From the NCBI RefSeq assembly GCF_018982965.1, contig NZ_JACBYP010000063.1:1-46282 (forward strand): a stretch of 46,282 nucleotides of DNA, given 5' to 3'. The position numbers and the translations under genes are program-made. Shown one piece after another: positions 25,438 to 33,681 of this stretch. Every line of letters begins with the position of its first letter. Position 1 is the stretch's first letter. The notes beneath the pieces were generated by a model, which did not search any database, was not told where the DNA came from, and saw only the letters and a program-made list of their open reading frames with translations. The stretch is from Streptomyces mayonensis (GTDB lineage Bacteria; Actinomycetota; Actinomycetes; Streptomycetales; Streptomycetaceae).

Positions 25438-27567
25438 TCACACCCCCAGCATGCCCGCGGGATGCTCGTGCTCCAGCAGGGCCGTGAGCACCCGGTCGGG
25501 TGTGAGCGGCAGTTCACGGAACCGGATGCCGGTCGCGTGGTGGACGGCGTTGCCGACCGCCGCCGCCGAGCCCACGATCCCGATCTCGCCGATCCCCTTG
25601 CTGCCCATCGGGTTGAGGTGGTCGTCCGCCTCCTCGACCCAGTGCGCCTCCACGGCCGAGACGTCGGCGTGCGCGGGCATGTGGTAGGCGGCCAGGTCGC
25701 GTTGGACGAAGTCGCCGAACTCCGGGTCCATCGTGCTGTCCTCGGTGAGCGCCATGCCGAGGCCCATGGTCATGCCCCCGATGAACTGGGAGCGCGCCGT
25801 CCGGGCGTTGAGGATGCGCCCCGCGGCGAACACACCGAGGAGCCGTGTCACCCGTACCTCGCCGGATACGGTGTCCACGCCCACCTCGGCGAAGTGGGCG
25901 CCGAACGCATGCCGGGCGTAGGGACTTTCGGCGTCCGCGACCCCGAAGGTGTCGGCCTCGACCACCAGCCCCTCCTCGGGCAGCGGCCCCGAGTGCTCGG
26001 CCAGTCGTCCGGACAGCCGGATGCACGCCTCGTGCAGGGCCGAGCCCCAGGACGCCGTGCCCGAGGAGCCGCCCGCCATCGGGGCGAAGCCGATACCGCT
26101 GTCGGCGACCTCGATCCGTACCCGCTCCAGCGGGGCGCCGAGGGCGTCGGCCGCGATCTGCGCGAGCACCGTCCGGGCGCCCGTGCCGATGTCGGTGCCG
26201 TTGACCCGTACCAGGAAACCGCCGTCGGGCAGGGCCCGCGCCGACGCCACGCACGGCGACACCAGCACCGGGTAGGTGGCCGCGGCCACCCCCGTGCCGA
26301 TCAGCAGGGGACCGGCCGCCCGGGAGCGGGGCCGCGGGTCGCGCCCCTCCCATCCGAAGCGGCGGGCGCCCTCGCGCAGACACTCCACCAGATGACGGCT
26401 GCTGAAGGGCTTCCCGCTGTCGGGCTCGGTCTCCGGTTCGTTGCGGATCCTCAGTTCCACCGGGTCGACGCCGAGTTCCGCGGCCAGTTCGTCCACGGCG
26501 GACTCCAGGGCGTACATGCCGGGGCACTCGCCAGGGGCGCGCATCCACGAGGGTGTCGGCACGTCCAGCGCGGCCACGCGGTGGACCGTACGCAGGGCGG
26601 GAGCGGCGTACATGACCCGTGCGGGGACCGCCGCCTGCTCCACGAACTCCTTCACCCGCGAGGTGTGCGTCGTCACCTCGTGCACCAGAGCGGTGAGGCG
26701 GCCGTCCGCGTCGGCACCGAGCCGCAGCCGGTGCAGGGTCGGCGCGCGGTGCCCGACGACGGCGGGCAGGTAGCGGCGCGGCAGCGCGACGGTCACCCGG
26801 CGGCCGGTCTCCCGCGCCGCCATCGCGGCAAGCACCACCTCGGGGCGCGGCGTCCCCTTCGAGCCGAACCCGCCGCCCACGTGCTCCGCCCGCACCGTGA
26901 TCCGGTCCTCCGGCAGGGCGAACAGGCGCGCCAGCTCCTTCTGCACCGCCGTGGTGCCCTGGCTGGAGGAGTGCACGGTCAGCCGGTACCCGTCCCAGTG
27001 CGCCGTGCTGGTGTGCGGCTCCATGGGGTGGTTGTGCAGGGGCGGCACCCGGTACTCGACGTCCAGCCGGGTCGGCGAGGAGGCGAAGGCACCGTCGGCG
27101 TCCCCGTGTTCGGTGGCGGCGGGGAAGCCCCCGTTGGCCGACTCGGGGACGTACGCCCCGGAGTGCGAGGCGGTGAGCGTCACGTCGTGGGCCTCGGTCT
27201 CGTAGGCCACCCGGACGGCGGCGGCGCCCGCGCGGGCCGCCTCCAGCGTCTCGGCCACCACGAGGCCCACGAACCAGCCCCGGTGCGGGACGTGCGGGCC
27301 CTGCAGCACGGACAGGGTGGGGTCGTCGGGATCGCCCAGGCGGGGCGCGTTCTCGTGCGTGAGCACCGTGAGCACGCCCGGCAGCGCCAGCGCCCCCGCG
27401 GCGTCGACGCCGGTGACCCGGCCGCGGGCGACCGCCGCCGGCACCGGCCAGGCCTGGGCGCGGCCCGGCGCGTCGAACTCGGCGGCGTACCGGGCGGCGC
27501 CGGTGACCTTCTCCCGCCCCTCCCGGCGCTCGACGGGAGCGCCCAGGACGGCATCGCTGGCGGTCAT
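25438..27567 (-). CDS. Molybdenum hydroxylase large subunit (PaoC-like aldehyde/xanthine dehydrogenase family)
   Basis: This encodes 709 aa. It carries the molybdopterin-binding domains of the xanthine dehydrogenase superfamily: GREKVTGAARYAAEF at the start, EHVGGGFGSKG (about 231-241), MRAPGECPGMYALES and GGSSGTASWGSALHE. The catalytic base Glu661 is in GSKGIGEIG. The length matches PaoC-type subunits (about 730) better than full xanthine dehydrogenases. It oxidises an aldehyde or heterocycle at Mo, passing electrons to the Fe-S and FAD subunits. GGAGGA precedes the ATG; it is third in the operon, 26 bp after the FAD subunit. No XdhC/PaoD-type maturation gene is nearby. Confidence 0.92.
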   Translation of the reverse strand: MTASDAVLGAPVERREGREKVTGAARYAAEFDAPGRAQAWPVPAAVARGRVTGVDAAGALALPGVLTVLTHENAPRLGDPDDPTLSVLQGPHVPHRGWFVGLVVAETLEAARAGAAAVRVAYETEAHDVTLTASHSGAYVPESANGGFPAATEHGDADGAFASSPTRLDVEYRVPPLHNHPMEPHTSTAHWDGYRLTVHSSSQGTTAVQKELARLFALPEDRITVRAEHVGGGFGSKGTPRPEVVLAAMAARETGRRVTVALPRRYLPAVVGHRAPTLHRLRLGADADGRLTALVHEVTTHTSRVKEFVEQAAVPARVMYAAPALRTVHRVAALDVPTPSWMRAPGECPGMYALESAVDELAAELGVDPVELRIRNEPETEPDSGKPFSSRHLVECLREGARRFGWEGRDPRPRSRAAGPLLIGTGVAAATYPVLVSPCVASARALPDGGFLVRVNGTDIGTGARTVLAQIAADALGAPLERVRIEVADSGIGFAPMAGGSSGTASWGSALHEACIRLSGRLAEHSGPLPEEGLVVEADTFGVADAESPYARHAFGAHFAEVGVDTVSGEVRVTRLLGVFAAGRILNARTARSQFIGGMTMGLGMALTEDSTMDPEFGDFVQRDLAAYHMPAHADVSAVEAHWVEEADDHLNPMGSKGIGEIGIVGSAAAVGNAVHHATGIRFRELPLTPDRVLTALLEHEHPAGMLGV

Positions 27568-27593
27568 GGAGTCCTCCTCGTGGACGCCGGGTT

Positions 27594-28586
27594 TCAGATC
27601 GTGGCCGGCGGGGCGAGCCGGCCCAGTACGTCCAGGGCGAGCCGGCGGGCCAGCGGCACCTTGTAGGCGTTGTCCCGCAGCGGTTCGGCGGCGGCCAGCT
27701 CCAGGTCGAGGGCGTGCTCGAACGCCGCCGTCGTGGGCGCCGCGCCCAGCAGCGCGTCCTCGGCCCGCCGCGCCCGCCAGGGCCGGTGCGCCAGCGCGCC
27801 GAAGGCGATGCCGACCCGCTCCACCACCCCGTCCGCCAGGTGCAGCACGACCGCGACGGAGGCCAGCGCGAAGGCGTACGACGCCCGGTCGCGCGCCTTG
27901 CGGTACGCCGAGGGGAGCCCGGCGGTGGCGCCCGGCAGGATCACGGCGGTGATCAGCTCGCCGGGGCGGATCTCCGTGTCCCGCTCCGGGTGCGTGCCCG
28001 GCAGCCGGTGGAAGTCGGCGGCGGGCACGTTCCGGGTGCCCTCGGGGCCCCGCAGTTCCACGCGCGCGTCGAGGGCGGCCAGCGCCACCGCCATGTCCGA
28101 GGGGTGGGTGGCGATGCACTGGTCGGAGTGACCGAGCACCGCGTGGTCCCGGTGCACACCCTCCAGCGCGCCGCAACCGGTGCCCGGCTCCCGCTTGTTG
28201 CACGGCTTGGACAGGTCCTGGAAGTACGGGCAGCGGGTGCGCTGGAGCAGATTGCCGCCGGTGGTGGCGGCGTTGCGCAGCTGCCCCGAGGCACCAGCCA
28301 GCAGCGCCTGGGACAGCGCGGGGTAGCGGTCGCGGACGACCGGGTGGGCGGCGAGGTCGCTGTTGCGGACCGTCGCGCCGGCCCGCAGGCCGCCGTCGGG
28401 CAGCTCCTCCACCCCGTCCAGCGGGAGCCGGGTCACGTCGACGAGGGCCGCCGGGGTCTCCACCCCGAGCTTCATCAGGTCGACGAGATTGGTGCCGCCG
28501 CCCAGGTAGCGGGCACCGGGGTGGGCCGCGAAGGCGTCGGTGGCCTCCTCGACGCTGGCGGCGCGTACGTAGGCGAAGGATTTCAC
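27594..28586 (-). CDS. FAD-binding subunit with predicted [4Fe-4S] site (PaoB-like)
   Basis: This encodes 330 aa from GTG. The FAD-binding loops are ARYLGGGTNLVDLMK (25-39) and NAATTGGNLLQRTRC (105-119). Four cysteines at 119, 129, 138 and 157 (CPYFQDLSKPC, then GTGCG and DQCIATHPSDM) match the insertion that carries an extra [4Fe-4S] cluster in E. coli PaoB and 4-hydroxybenzoyl-CoA reductase. This separates it from ordinary xanthine dehydrogenase FAD subunits. It passes electrons from the 2Fe-2S subunit to an acceptor. The start overlaps the preceding stop by 4 bp. Confidence 0.92.
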   Translation of the reverse strand: MKSFAYVRAASVEEATDAFAAHPGARYLGGGTNLVDLMKLGVETPAALVDVTRLPLDGVEELPDGGLRAGATVRNSDLAAHPVVRDRYPALSQALLAGASGQLRNAATTGGNLLQRTRCPYFQDLSKPCNKREPGTGCGALEGVHRDHAVLGHSDQCIATHPSDMAVALAALDARVELRGPEGTRNVPAADFHRLPGTHPERDTEIRPGELITAVILPGATAGLPSAYRKARDRASYAFALASVAVVLHLADGVVERVGIAFGALAHRPWRARRAEDALLGAAPTTAAFEHALDLELAAAEPLRDNAYKVPLARRLALDVLGRLAPPATI

Positions 28587-29146
28587 GGGATCACGTCCTC
28601 GACCGCGTCGGCGATGCGCATGTACGCCCCGCACCGGCACAGGTTGCCGCTCAGCCGCTCCCGGATCTCCTCCCGGTCCAGTGCGACGGGCTCACCGGAG
28701 GGCGTCGCCGGGTCGGTGACGTGGGACGGGTGCCCGGCCGCGGCCTCGGCGAGCGCGCCGACGGCCGAGCAGATCTGGCCCGGGGTGCAGTACCCGCACT
28801 GGAAGGCGTCGCGGTCCAGGAAGGCCCGCTGCACCGGGTGGAGCTCCTCGCCGTCACCGGCCAGCCCCTCGACGGTGGTGATCTCGCAGCCGTCCAGGGA
28901 GACGGCGAACAGCAGGCAGCTGTTCACCCGCCGCCCGTCCACCAGCACCGTGCAGGCACCGCACTGGCCGTGGTCGCAGCCCTTCTTGGCACCCGCGAGC
29001 CCCAGATCCTCCCGCAGGAGGTCCAGCAGCACGCGTCGGTGGTCGACGGTGAGGGTGTGGGGTTTGCCGTTGACACGGAGCGTGGTCTGCGAGTGGGACG
29101 ACTCGGGCGGTGATGCGGGCGCGGCGCCCTCGTGCTGGCTGTCCAT
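28583..29146 (-). CDS. [2Fe-2S] subunit of the molybdenum hydroxylase (PaoA-like)
   Basis: This encodes 187 aa. Two clusters are fully ligated: a plant-type ferredoxin site with Cys57, 62, 65 and 77 (KKGCDHGQCGACTVL), and the C-terminal helical site with Cys117, 120, 170 and 172 (QCGYCTPGQI and NLCRCGAYMRI). E. coli PaoA has a Tat signal; here the N-terminus is polar (residues 1-22), so the enzyme is probably cytoplasmic. The start at 29146 is preferred, with GGAAGG about 11 nt upstream; an in-frame start at 29218 would add 24 residues. It is the first gene of the three-gene operon. Confidence 0.9.
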   Translation of the reverse strand: MDSQHEGAAPASPPESSHSQTTLRVNGKPHTLTVDHRRVLLDLLREDLGLAGAKKGCDHGQCGACTVLVDGRRVNSCLLFAVSLDGCEITTVEGLAGDGEELHPVQRAFLDRDAFQCGYCTPGQICSAVGALAEAAAGHPSHVTDPATPSGEPVALDREEIRERLSGNLCRCGAYMRIADAVEDVIP

Positions 29147-29666
29147 GGCGTCGATGACCTTCCGGGACGGGCCGTGCTGCTGTGCCGTTCCGCGTATCCA
29201 CCTGCCGCCGGATGACACGTGAGGGCACCCTCACCCGCCCCCCCCTACGCCCCCGGCCTCCACCGGTTCGGTTGCTCCCGCCCCTGCTCCCGCCCCGGCG
29301 GCACCCGGTGTCACGCTGCTGCGGGAGGTGCGGGAGGTGCGGGAGGTGCGGGAGGTGCGGGAGGTGCGGGCGGCCGGCGGGCGCCCCGACGTTTGCCGCC
29401 GAAGCGTGCGCACGCCCCGACGCCTGCCGTTCGGGCTGCCCGGTCCTCGGCGGCGAGTGGGCCACGGGCCCGTGTGCCCGTGGCCGCCACGAGGCCCCGG
29501 TGACGCGGGAGGTCCGTGGGCCGACGATTGAGGCCGGAAGGGACGTACCGACCGTGGGCAGCTCGACGACGGCGGCCGTGGCTGCGGCGTTCCCCCGCCG
29601 GCAGCGGGCTCCGGGGTTCGGGGGCCGGCCGAGGCGCACCCCGCTCCGGCCGCCGGCGGCGGGCCG
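29147..29666. other. 520-bp intergenic region with a minisatellite
   Basis: No supported gene is present. The frames on both strands are simple Cys-Gly-Arg, Gly-Gly-Ala or Ser-Arg-Thr repeats caused by the minisatellite at 29321-29374. It must contain the promoter of the molybdenum hydroxylase operon on the minus strand. Confidence 0.5.
29321..29374. repeat. 9-bp minisatellite, five exact copies plus one variant
   Basis: GCGGGAGGT is repeated five times exactly (29321-29365), followed by GCGGGCGGC. It lies about 175-230 bp upstream of the molybdenum hydroxylase operon. A unit of 9 would not shift a reading frame, but copy number could change promoter spacing. Confidence 0.9.
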
Positions 29667-30827
29667 TCAGTCGTCGGGCTCGTTCGGGCGCCCGGTGTCC
29701 GGGCCGGTCTCCTGCTGGGGGCGCGGTGTGCGGCCTGCTCCTCTGAACCGTTCCAGCGTGCGGGTCAGCCCCCGCAGCGGGGACGGCGACGGAGTCTCCG
29801 CGGGCGGGGTGCCCGCGTCCGGGGCCGCCCCGGACGACTCCCGGAGGACGGCCAGGGCCTCCGCCGCGCGTTCGGCGGCCTCCCGGTACAGGTCGCGGGA
29901 CTGCGTCATGGCCTCCAGGGCCTCGGCGTACATCGCCACCAGCCGGCGCTCGCGCTCCAGCTCCTCCTGGAGCGTCAGCAGCCGCCAGTCCTCGCGCAGG
30001 GAGGTGAGGGCCGCCACCGTGTCGTCCGGCAACGGCCTGGGCAGCGCGGCGAAGGACGTCACCGCGGCGATCAGCGCGGTGGGCTCGGAACCGTCCAGGT
30101 ACACGGTGCGGACCGAGTACTCCGCCGGGTCGTGGTCGGCCGGGGCCGGGGTGCCCGGCAGTACCGTCGCACCGCCCCGCGGCACCTGCACGCCGAAGTC
30201 CTCGAGCGCCCAGTTCACCACCCGCAGCTGCTGCGGCGCGGCGCGGTGTTCGACCACCCGGTGCCGCAGGCCGGGCGGCAGCCGCCGGGCCAGCGGCACC
30301 CGGCCGCGATGGTCGGGTGTCATGGCCTCGTGCACGACGACGTGGATGTTCCACGGGCTGCGCCCGGCCTCCTTGAGCAGCCGGCGCACGGCCTTGTCGT
30401 CGTCCGGCAGGGTGTTGAGGCCGCGCAGCCGCAGCCCCGTCGCGGCGTCCCGGTCCCAGGTGACGTCCGGGTCGTCGGGCCAGAACATGGTGGCGGGGGA
30501 GGGCCAGGAGAGGTCCCAGGCCTCCTCGGCCTCGGCGAGCAGTGTCCAGTCCTGCCCGCCCGCCGAGGCGGGTTCCAGGATCAGTCTGGCCCGCACGGTC
30601 ACGGCCTCCGGCGCCTTCCAGCGTGCCTCGAAGATCCGGGGGGCCGCGGCGGTCGCGTCGGCCGCCGGCTCGTCGGGCGGTTCCAGGAAGTCGTCGAGAA
30701 CCCGGTCGTCCTTGAGCCGCTGCAGCGTCTGGCGGACGGTGTCCTCGGCCGCGGAGCCGACGTGGCGGCCGCGAGCGGCCCACAGAGTGGGCGGAGTCGT
30801 GGGGCGGGCGGTGGAAGAGGTCGGCAT
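29667..30827 (-). CDS. Uncharacterised protein with C-terminal coiled coil
   Basis: This encodes 386 aa, with no signal peptide or membrane helix. Residues 15-60 are polar, and residues 60-250 look like one folded domain with many Trp (SPATMFWPDDPDVTWDRD, SPWNIHVVVHEAMTPDHRGR). A helical segment follows (about 275-345), rich in Glu, Arg and Leu (LREDWRLLTLQEELERERRLVAMYAEALEAM), a likely coiled coil; the tail is Pro/Ser-rich. No family comes to mind. The start at 30827 is uncertain: no good ribosome site is seen, and a GTG eight codons upstream is in frame. It is divergent from the SDR gene. Confidence 0.72.
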   Translation of the reverse strand: MPTSSTARPTTPPTLWAARGRHVGSAAEDTVRQTLQRLKDDRVLDDFLEPPDEPAADATAAAPRIFEARWKAPEAVTVRARLILEPASAGGQDWTLLAEAEEAWDLSWPSPATMFWPDDPDVTWDRDAATGLRLRGLNTLPDDDKAVRRLLKEAGRSPWNIHVVVHEAMTPDHRGRVPLARRLPPGLRHRVVEHRAAPQQLRVVNWALEDFGVQVPRGGATVLPGTPAPADHDPAEYSVRTVYLDGSEPTALIAAVTSFAALPRPLPDDTVAALTSLREDWRLLTLQEELERERRLVAMYAEALEAMTQSRDLYREAAERAAEALAVLRESSGAAPDAGTPPAETPSPSPLRGLTRTLERFRGAGRTPRPQQETGPDTGRPNEPDD

Positions 30828-31021
30828 GGGTCCATCGGGCAGCAGGGGCACGGACGTAGGCAAGTATCGTCGCCGCAGGTCAGCCGAGAGCACCCGGGGT
30901 CCGCCGACCGGGCGGGCCGGGGCCCGGTGCACGGTGCGGTCGGCGGGGACGCGGGTGCGTCGTGGGCGAGGGTGGGCAGAAGTTGTCCGACCGACCGTAC
31001 GGCACGACAAGGAGTGATCTG

Positions 31022-31816
31022 ATGAACCTCGACCTCGGTGGGCGCACCGCGCTGGTGACGGGCTCCTCGCAGGGCATCGGCGCGGCCGTCGCCGCCGGAC
31101 TGGCCCGCGCCGGGGCCACCGTCGGCGTCAACGGGCGCCACGCCGGCCGTCTGGAGCAGAGCGTCGCGAAGCTGCGGGCCGAGGTGCCGGACGGCGCGTT
31201 CGTGCCGGTGGCGGCCGACCTCGGCACCGAGGAGGGCGCCGAAGCCGCCGTGGCGGCGCTGCCCGACGTCGACATCCTGGTGAACAACCTCGGGGTGTTC
31301 GGTGCCGCTCCCGCGCTGGAGATCAGCGACGACGAGTGGCGCCGCTACTTCGAGATCAACGTCCTCGCGGGCGTCAGGCTGACCCGCGCACATCTCCCCC
31401 GGATGAGGGACCGCGGCTGGGGCCGGGTGCTGTACATCGCCAGCGACTCGGCGGTCGTGATCCCCGCCGAGATGATCCACTACGGGGTTTCCAAGACGGC
31501 CCTGCTCGGCGTCGGCCGCGGCTTCGCCAAGGAGGCGGCGGGCAGCGGGGTGACGGTGAACTGCGTCATCGCCGGACCCACCCACACGGAGGGCGTCGAG
31601 GAATTCGTGTACCAGCTGGTCGACCGCGACCTGCCCTGGGACGAGGCCCAGCGGGTCTTCATGCGCGAGCACCGCCCGCAGTCCCTCATCCAGCGGCTGA
31701 TCGAGCCGGAGGAGATCGCCAACCTCGTGGTGTACCTCAGCTCGCCCCTGGCGTCCGCCACCACCGGCGCGGCCGTCCGCGTGGACGGCGGGTACGTCGA
31801 CTCGATCCTTCCGTAG
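31022..31816 (+). CDS. Short-chain dehydrogenase/reductase (SDR)
   Basis: This encodes 264 aa, a classical SDR length. The NAD(P) site TGSSQGIG is at 13-20, the structural NNLG at 88-91, and the catalytic Ser141/143, Tyr154 and Lys158 are in IASDSAVVIPAE and HYGVSK. Arg39 after the second strand (VNGRH) favours NADP(H). The C-terminus ends AAVRVDGGYVDSILP, as usual. It resembles 3-oxoacyl-ACP-reductase-like SDRs, but the substrate cannot be read. AAGGAG lies 7 nt before the ATG. It stands alone, followed by a hairpin. Confidence 0.93.
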   Translation: MNLDLGGRTALVTGSSQGIGAAVAAGLARAGATVGVNGRHAGRLEQSVAKLRAEVPDGAFVPVAADLGTEEGAEAAVAALPDVDILVNNLGVFGAAPALEISDDEWRRYFEINVLAGVRLTRAHLPRMRDRGWGRVLYIASDSAVVIPAEMIHYGVSKTALLGVGRGFAKEAAGSGVTVNCVIAGPTHTEGVEEFVYQLVDRDLPWDEAQRVFMREHRPQSLIQRLIEPEEIANLVVYLSSPLASATTGAAVRVDGGYVDSILP

Positions 31817-31840
31817 TCCCCGAGCCTCCCCCAATCTCCG

Positions 31841-31861
31841 GGCGGGGCCGGCGACCCCGCC
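31841..31861. terminator. Hairpin between convergent SDR and YihY genes
   Basis: GGCGGGG (31841-31847) and CCCCGCC (31855-31861) form a perfect stem with a 7-nt loop, 25 bp after the SDR stop and before the YihY stop on the other strand. Confidence 0.65.
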
Positions 31862-31934
31862 GGTTCAGCAGGGCCCGCGGCCTTCCAGGCTTCCCTCCGG
31901 CTTTCCGGCTCACCGCCGTCCCGGCCCGCGGGGT

Positions 31935-33077
31935 TCACCCGTCCTCGGCCGCGCGCCTCCGGTCCGCCTCGGTCCAGGCGCGGGTGTCGCGCGGCTCCAC
32001 GTACGGTTCGTCGCCGGGCGGGTGACCGGCGTCGACGACCCGCTGCCGGGCCAGTTCGGCATCGAACTCCAGGCCGAGCAGGATCGCCAGGTTCGTCACC
32101 CACAGCCAGACCAGGAAGACGATGACGCCCGCCAGCGTCCCGTACGTCTTGTTGTACGAGCCGAAGTTGGCCACGTAGACCGCGAACCCGGCGGAGGCCG
32201 CCAGCCAGATCAGCAGCGCGGCCACGCTGCCCGGCGAGACCCACTTGAAGCCCTTGACGCGGGCGTTCGGCGTGGCCCAGTACAGGATCGCGATCATGCA
32301 GACGACCAGCAGCACCAGCACCGGCCACTTGGCGATCGACCAGACCGTGAGCGCGGTGTCGCCGACGCCGAGCGCGGTTCCGGCCTGCCGGGCCAGAGCG
32401 CCGGTGAAGACGACGATGAGCGCACTGACCACGGCGAGCACCAGCAGCACCACCGTCAGGGCCACGCGCAGCGGCAGCACCTTCCACACCGGACGGCCCT
32501 CGGGCACGTCGTAGACGGCGTTGGCGGCGCGGATGAACGCGGCCACGTAGCCGGACGCCGACCAGACGGCGCCCACCAGACCGACGACCGCCAGGGCGGA
32601 GCCGAGCCCCGCCCTGGCCTGCAGCTGCTCGACCGCGTCGGTGATCACGTCCCGGGCGGAGCCGGGCGCGAGCCTCTGCACGTTGTCCAGGACCTCCCGG
32701 GTGGCGGACTCCCCGGCGATCCCGAGGAGTGACACCAGCACCAGCAGGGCCGGGAACAGCGACAGGATCCCGTAGTAGGTCAGGGCGGCGGCGCGGTCGG
32801 TGAGCTCGTCGTCCTTGAACTCGGCGACCACCCGTCGCAGCAGCGCCGACCACGAGCGCTTCGGCAACTCGGCGGGGGAGTCGGGCGCGGCGTACTCGGC
32901 GACGGCGCCGGGTCCGTAGGTCCCGTCCGCGGTCCGGTCCGTCGTCGCGGCCGTTCTGTCGTGTCCGTCGTGAACGCCGCGTGTGTCGCTCATGTCACGC
33001 GAGGGCCGGTCGGCCGGGGCGTGCGCCGGTTCGTCCTTCGTGGGCTTCCCGCGACCGGGAAGGTGCAGTCGGGCCAT
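31935..33077 (-). CDS. YihY/BrkB-family inner membrane protein
   Basis: This encodes 380 aa. A hydrophilic N-terminus of about 75 residues is followed by the family core: DELTDRAAALTYYGILSLFPALLVLVSLLGI (about 93-123), then five more membrane helices, with the conserved WVSPGSVAALLIWL, FGSYNKTYGTLAGVIVFLVWLW and ILLGLEFDAEL. The family was once thought to be RNase BN but is now regarded as a membrane protein of unknown, possibly transport, function. The start at 33077 is a choice; MSDTRG at 32993 is also possible, and neither has a strong ribosome site. Confidence 0.9.
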   Translation of the reverse strand: MARLHLPGRGKPTKDEPAHAPADRPSRDMSDTRGVHDGHDRTAATTDRTADGTYGPGAVAEYAAPDSPAELPKRSWSALLRRVVAEFKDDELTDRAAALTYYGILSLFPALLVLVSLLGIAGESATREVLDNVQRLAPGSARDVITDAVEQLQARAGLGSALAVVGLVGAVWSASGYVAAFIRAANAVYDVPEGRPVWKVLPLRVALTVVLLVLAVVSALIVVFTGALARQAGTALGVGDTALTVWSIAKWPVLVLLVVCMIAILYWATPNARVKGFKWVSPGSVAALLIWLAASAGFAVYVANFGSYNKTYGTLAGVIVFLVWLWVTNLAILLGLEFDAELARQRVVDAGHPPGDEPYVEPRDTRAWTEADRRRAAEDG

Positions 33078-33264
33078 GGCCTGCGGGTTGCCCGTCCCGG
33101 CGTACGCACTCCCGGGATACTCCCGGCACGGCCCGAATGCCGCAGTATGCCGCAGCGCGCGCACGTTCCTCTGGAAAATGCCAAAGCGCTCACCAGATGC
33201 GTGCACTTTCCGTAGTCTCAGCGTCACGTTCGCGGTACAGCCGTGCAGGGGGAGGGGATCCGGC

Positions 33265-33681
33265 GTGCCCGGAATCGACGAGAGTCTGCTGGAGGCCATG
33301 CGACTGCCCGGTGCGCGCGGCGCGTCACTGGTCGACTGGATCAGCGGACTCGCCCTGGGCGCCGTCGGCGAGGCGCCGGGCGGCGACTGGGAGGCGACAG
33401 CGGCGGAGACGGCCGAACTGGCACGGCACGTCGCGGAGAGCGGCTCCCTGTCGGCGGGCGGCTCCGCAGGCGATCCGGAAGCGGCCCCCGGGCCCGGCAA
33501 GGCGCCCGAGGTCGAGGACCTGATCGCCACCACCGCCGACGCCTACCACCTGCTGAGGTTCGTCAGCACGCCCTTCGACAGCACCGTCTTCCTGCACCTG
33601 TGGCTCGCCCGCCACGACGGAAACCTCGCCCTGGCCCGCATCCGGCTGGCCGAGATGGCAGAGCGACTGGTGCTCGGATGA
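33265..33681 (+). CDS. Roadblock/LC7-like regulatory protein (first of operon)
   Basis: This encodes 138 aa from GTG, with GGGAGG at good spacing. The pattern ESLLEAMRLPGARGASLVDWISGLALGAVGEA, then DLIATTADAYHLLRFV, then FLHLWLARHDGNLALARIRLAEM, follows the alpha/beta layout of roadblock/LC7 proteins. It is a paralogue of the gene at 35128, sharing the order LVD-x-x-SG-x-ALG. A Gly/Ala/Pro insert sits mid-chain (about 68-85). Roadblock proteins usually bind and regulate small GTPases (MglB, CvnB). The next gene overlaps by 4 bp (ATGA). Confidence 0.78.
   Translation: MPGIDESLLEAMRLPGARGASLVDWISGLALGAVGEAPGGDWEATAAETAELARHVAESGSLSAGGSAGDPEAAPGPGKAPEVEDLIATTADAYHLLRFVSTPFDSTVFLHLWLARHDGNLALARIRLAEMAERLVLG

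Noticed and set aside
29321..29374. CRISPR-like array
   Set aside because: The repeat unit is 9 bp with no spacers; it is a simple minisatellite.
29182..31017. A 611-codon plus-strand frame, including Cys-Gly-Arg repeats
   Set aside because: The repeats come from the 9-bp minisatellite, and the rest is antisense to the gene at 29667-30827.
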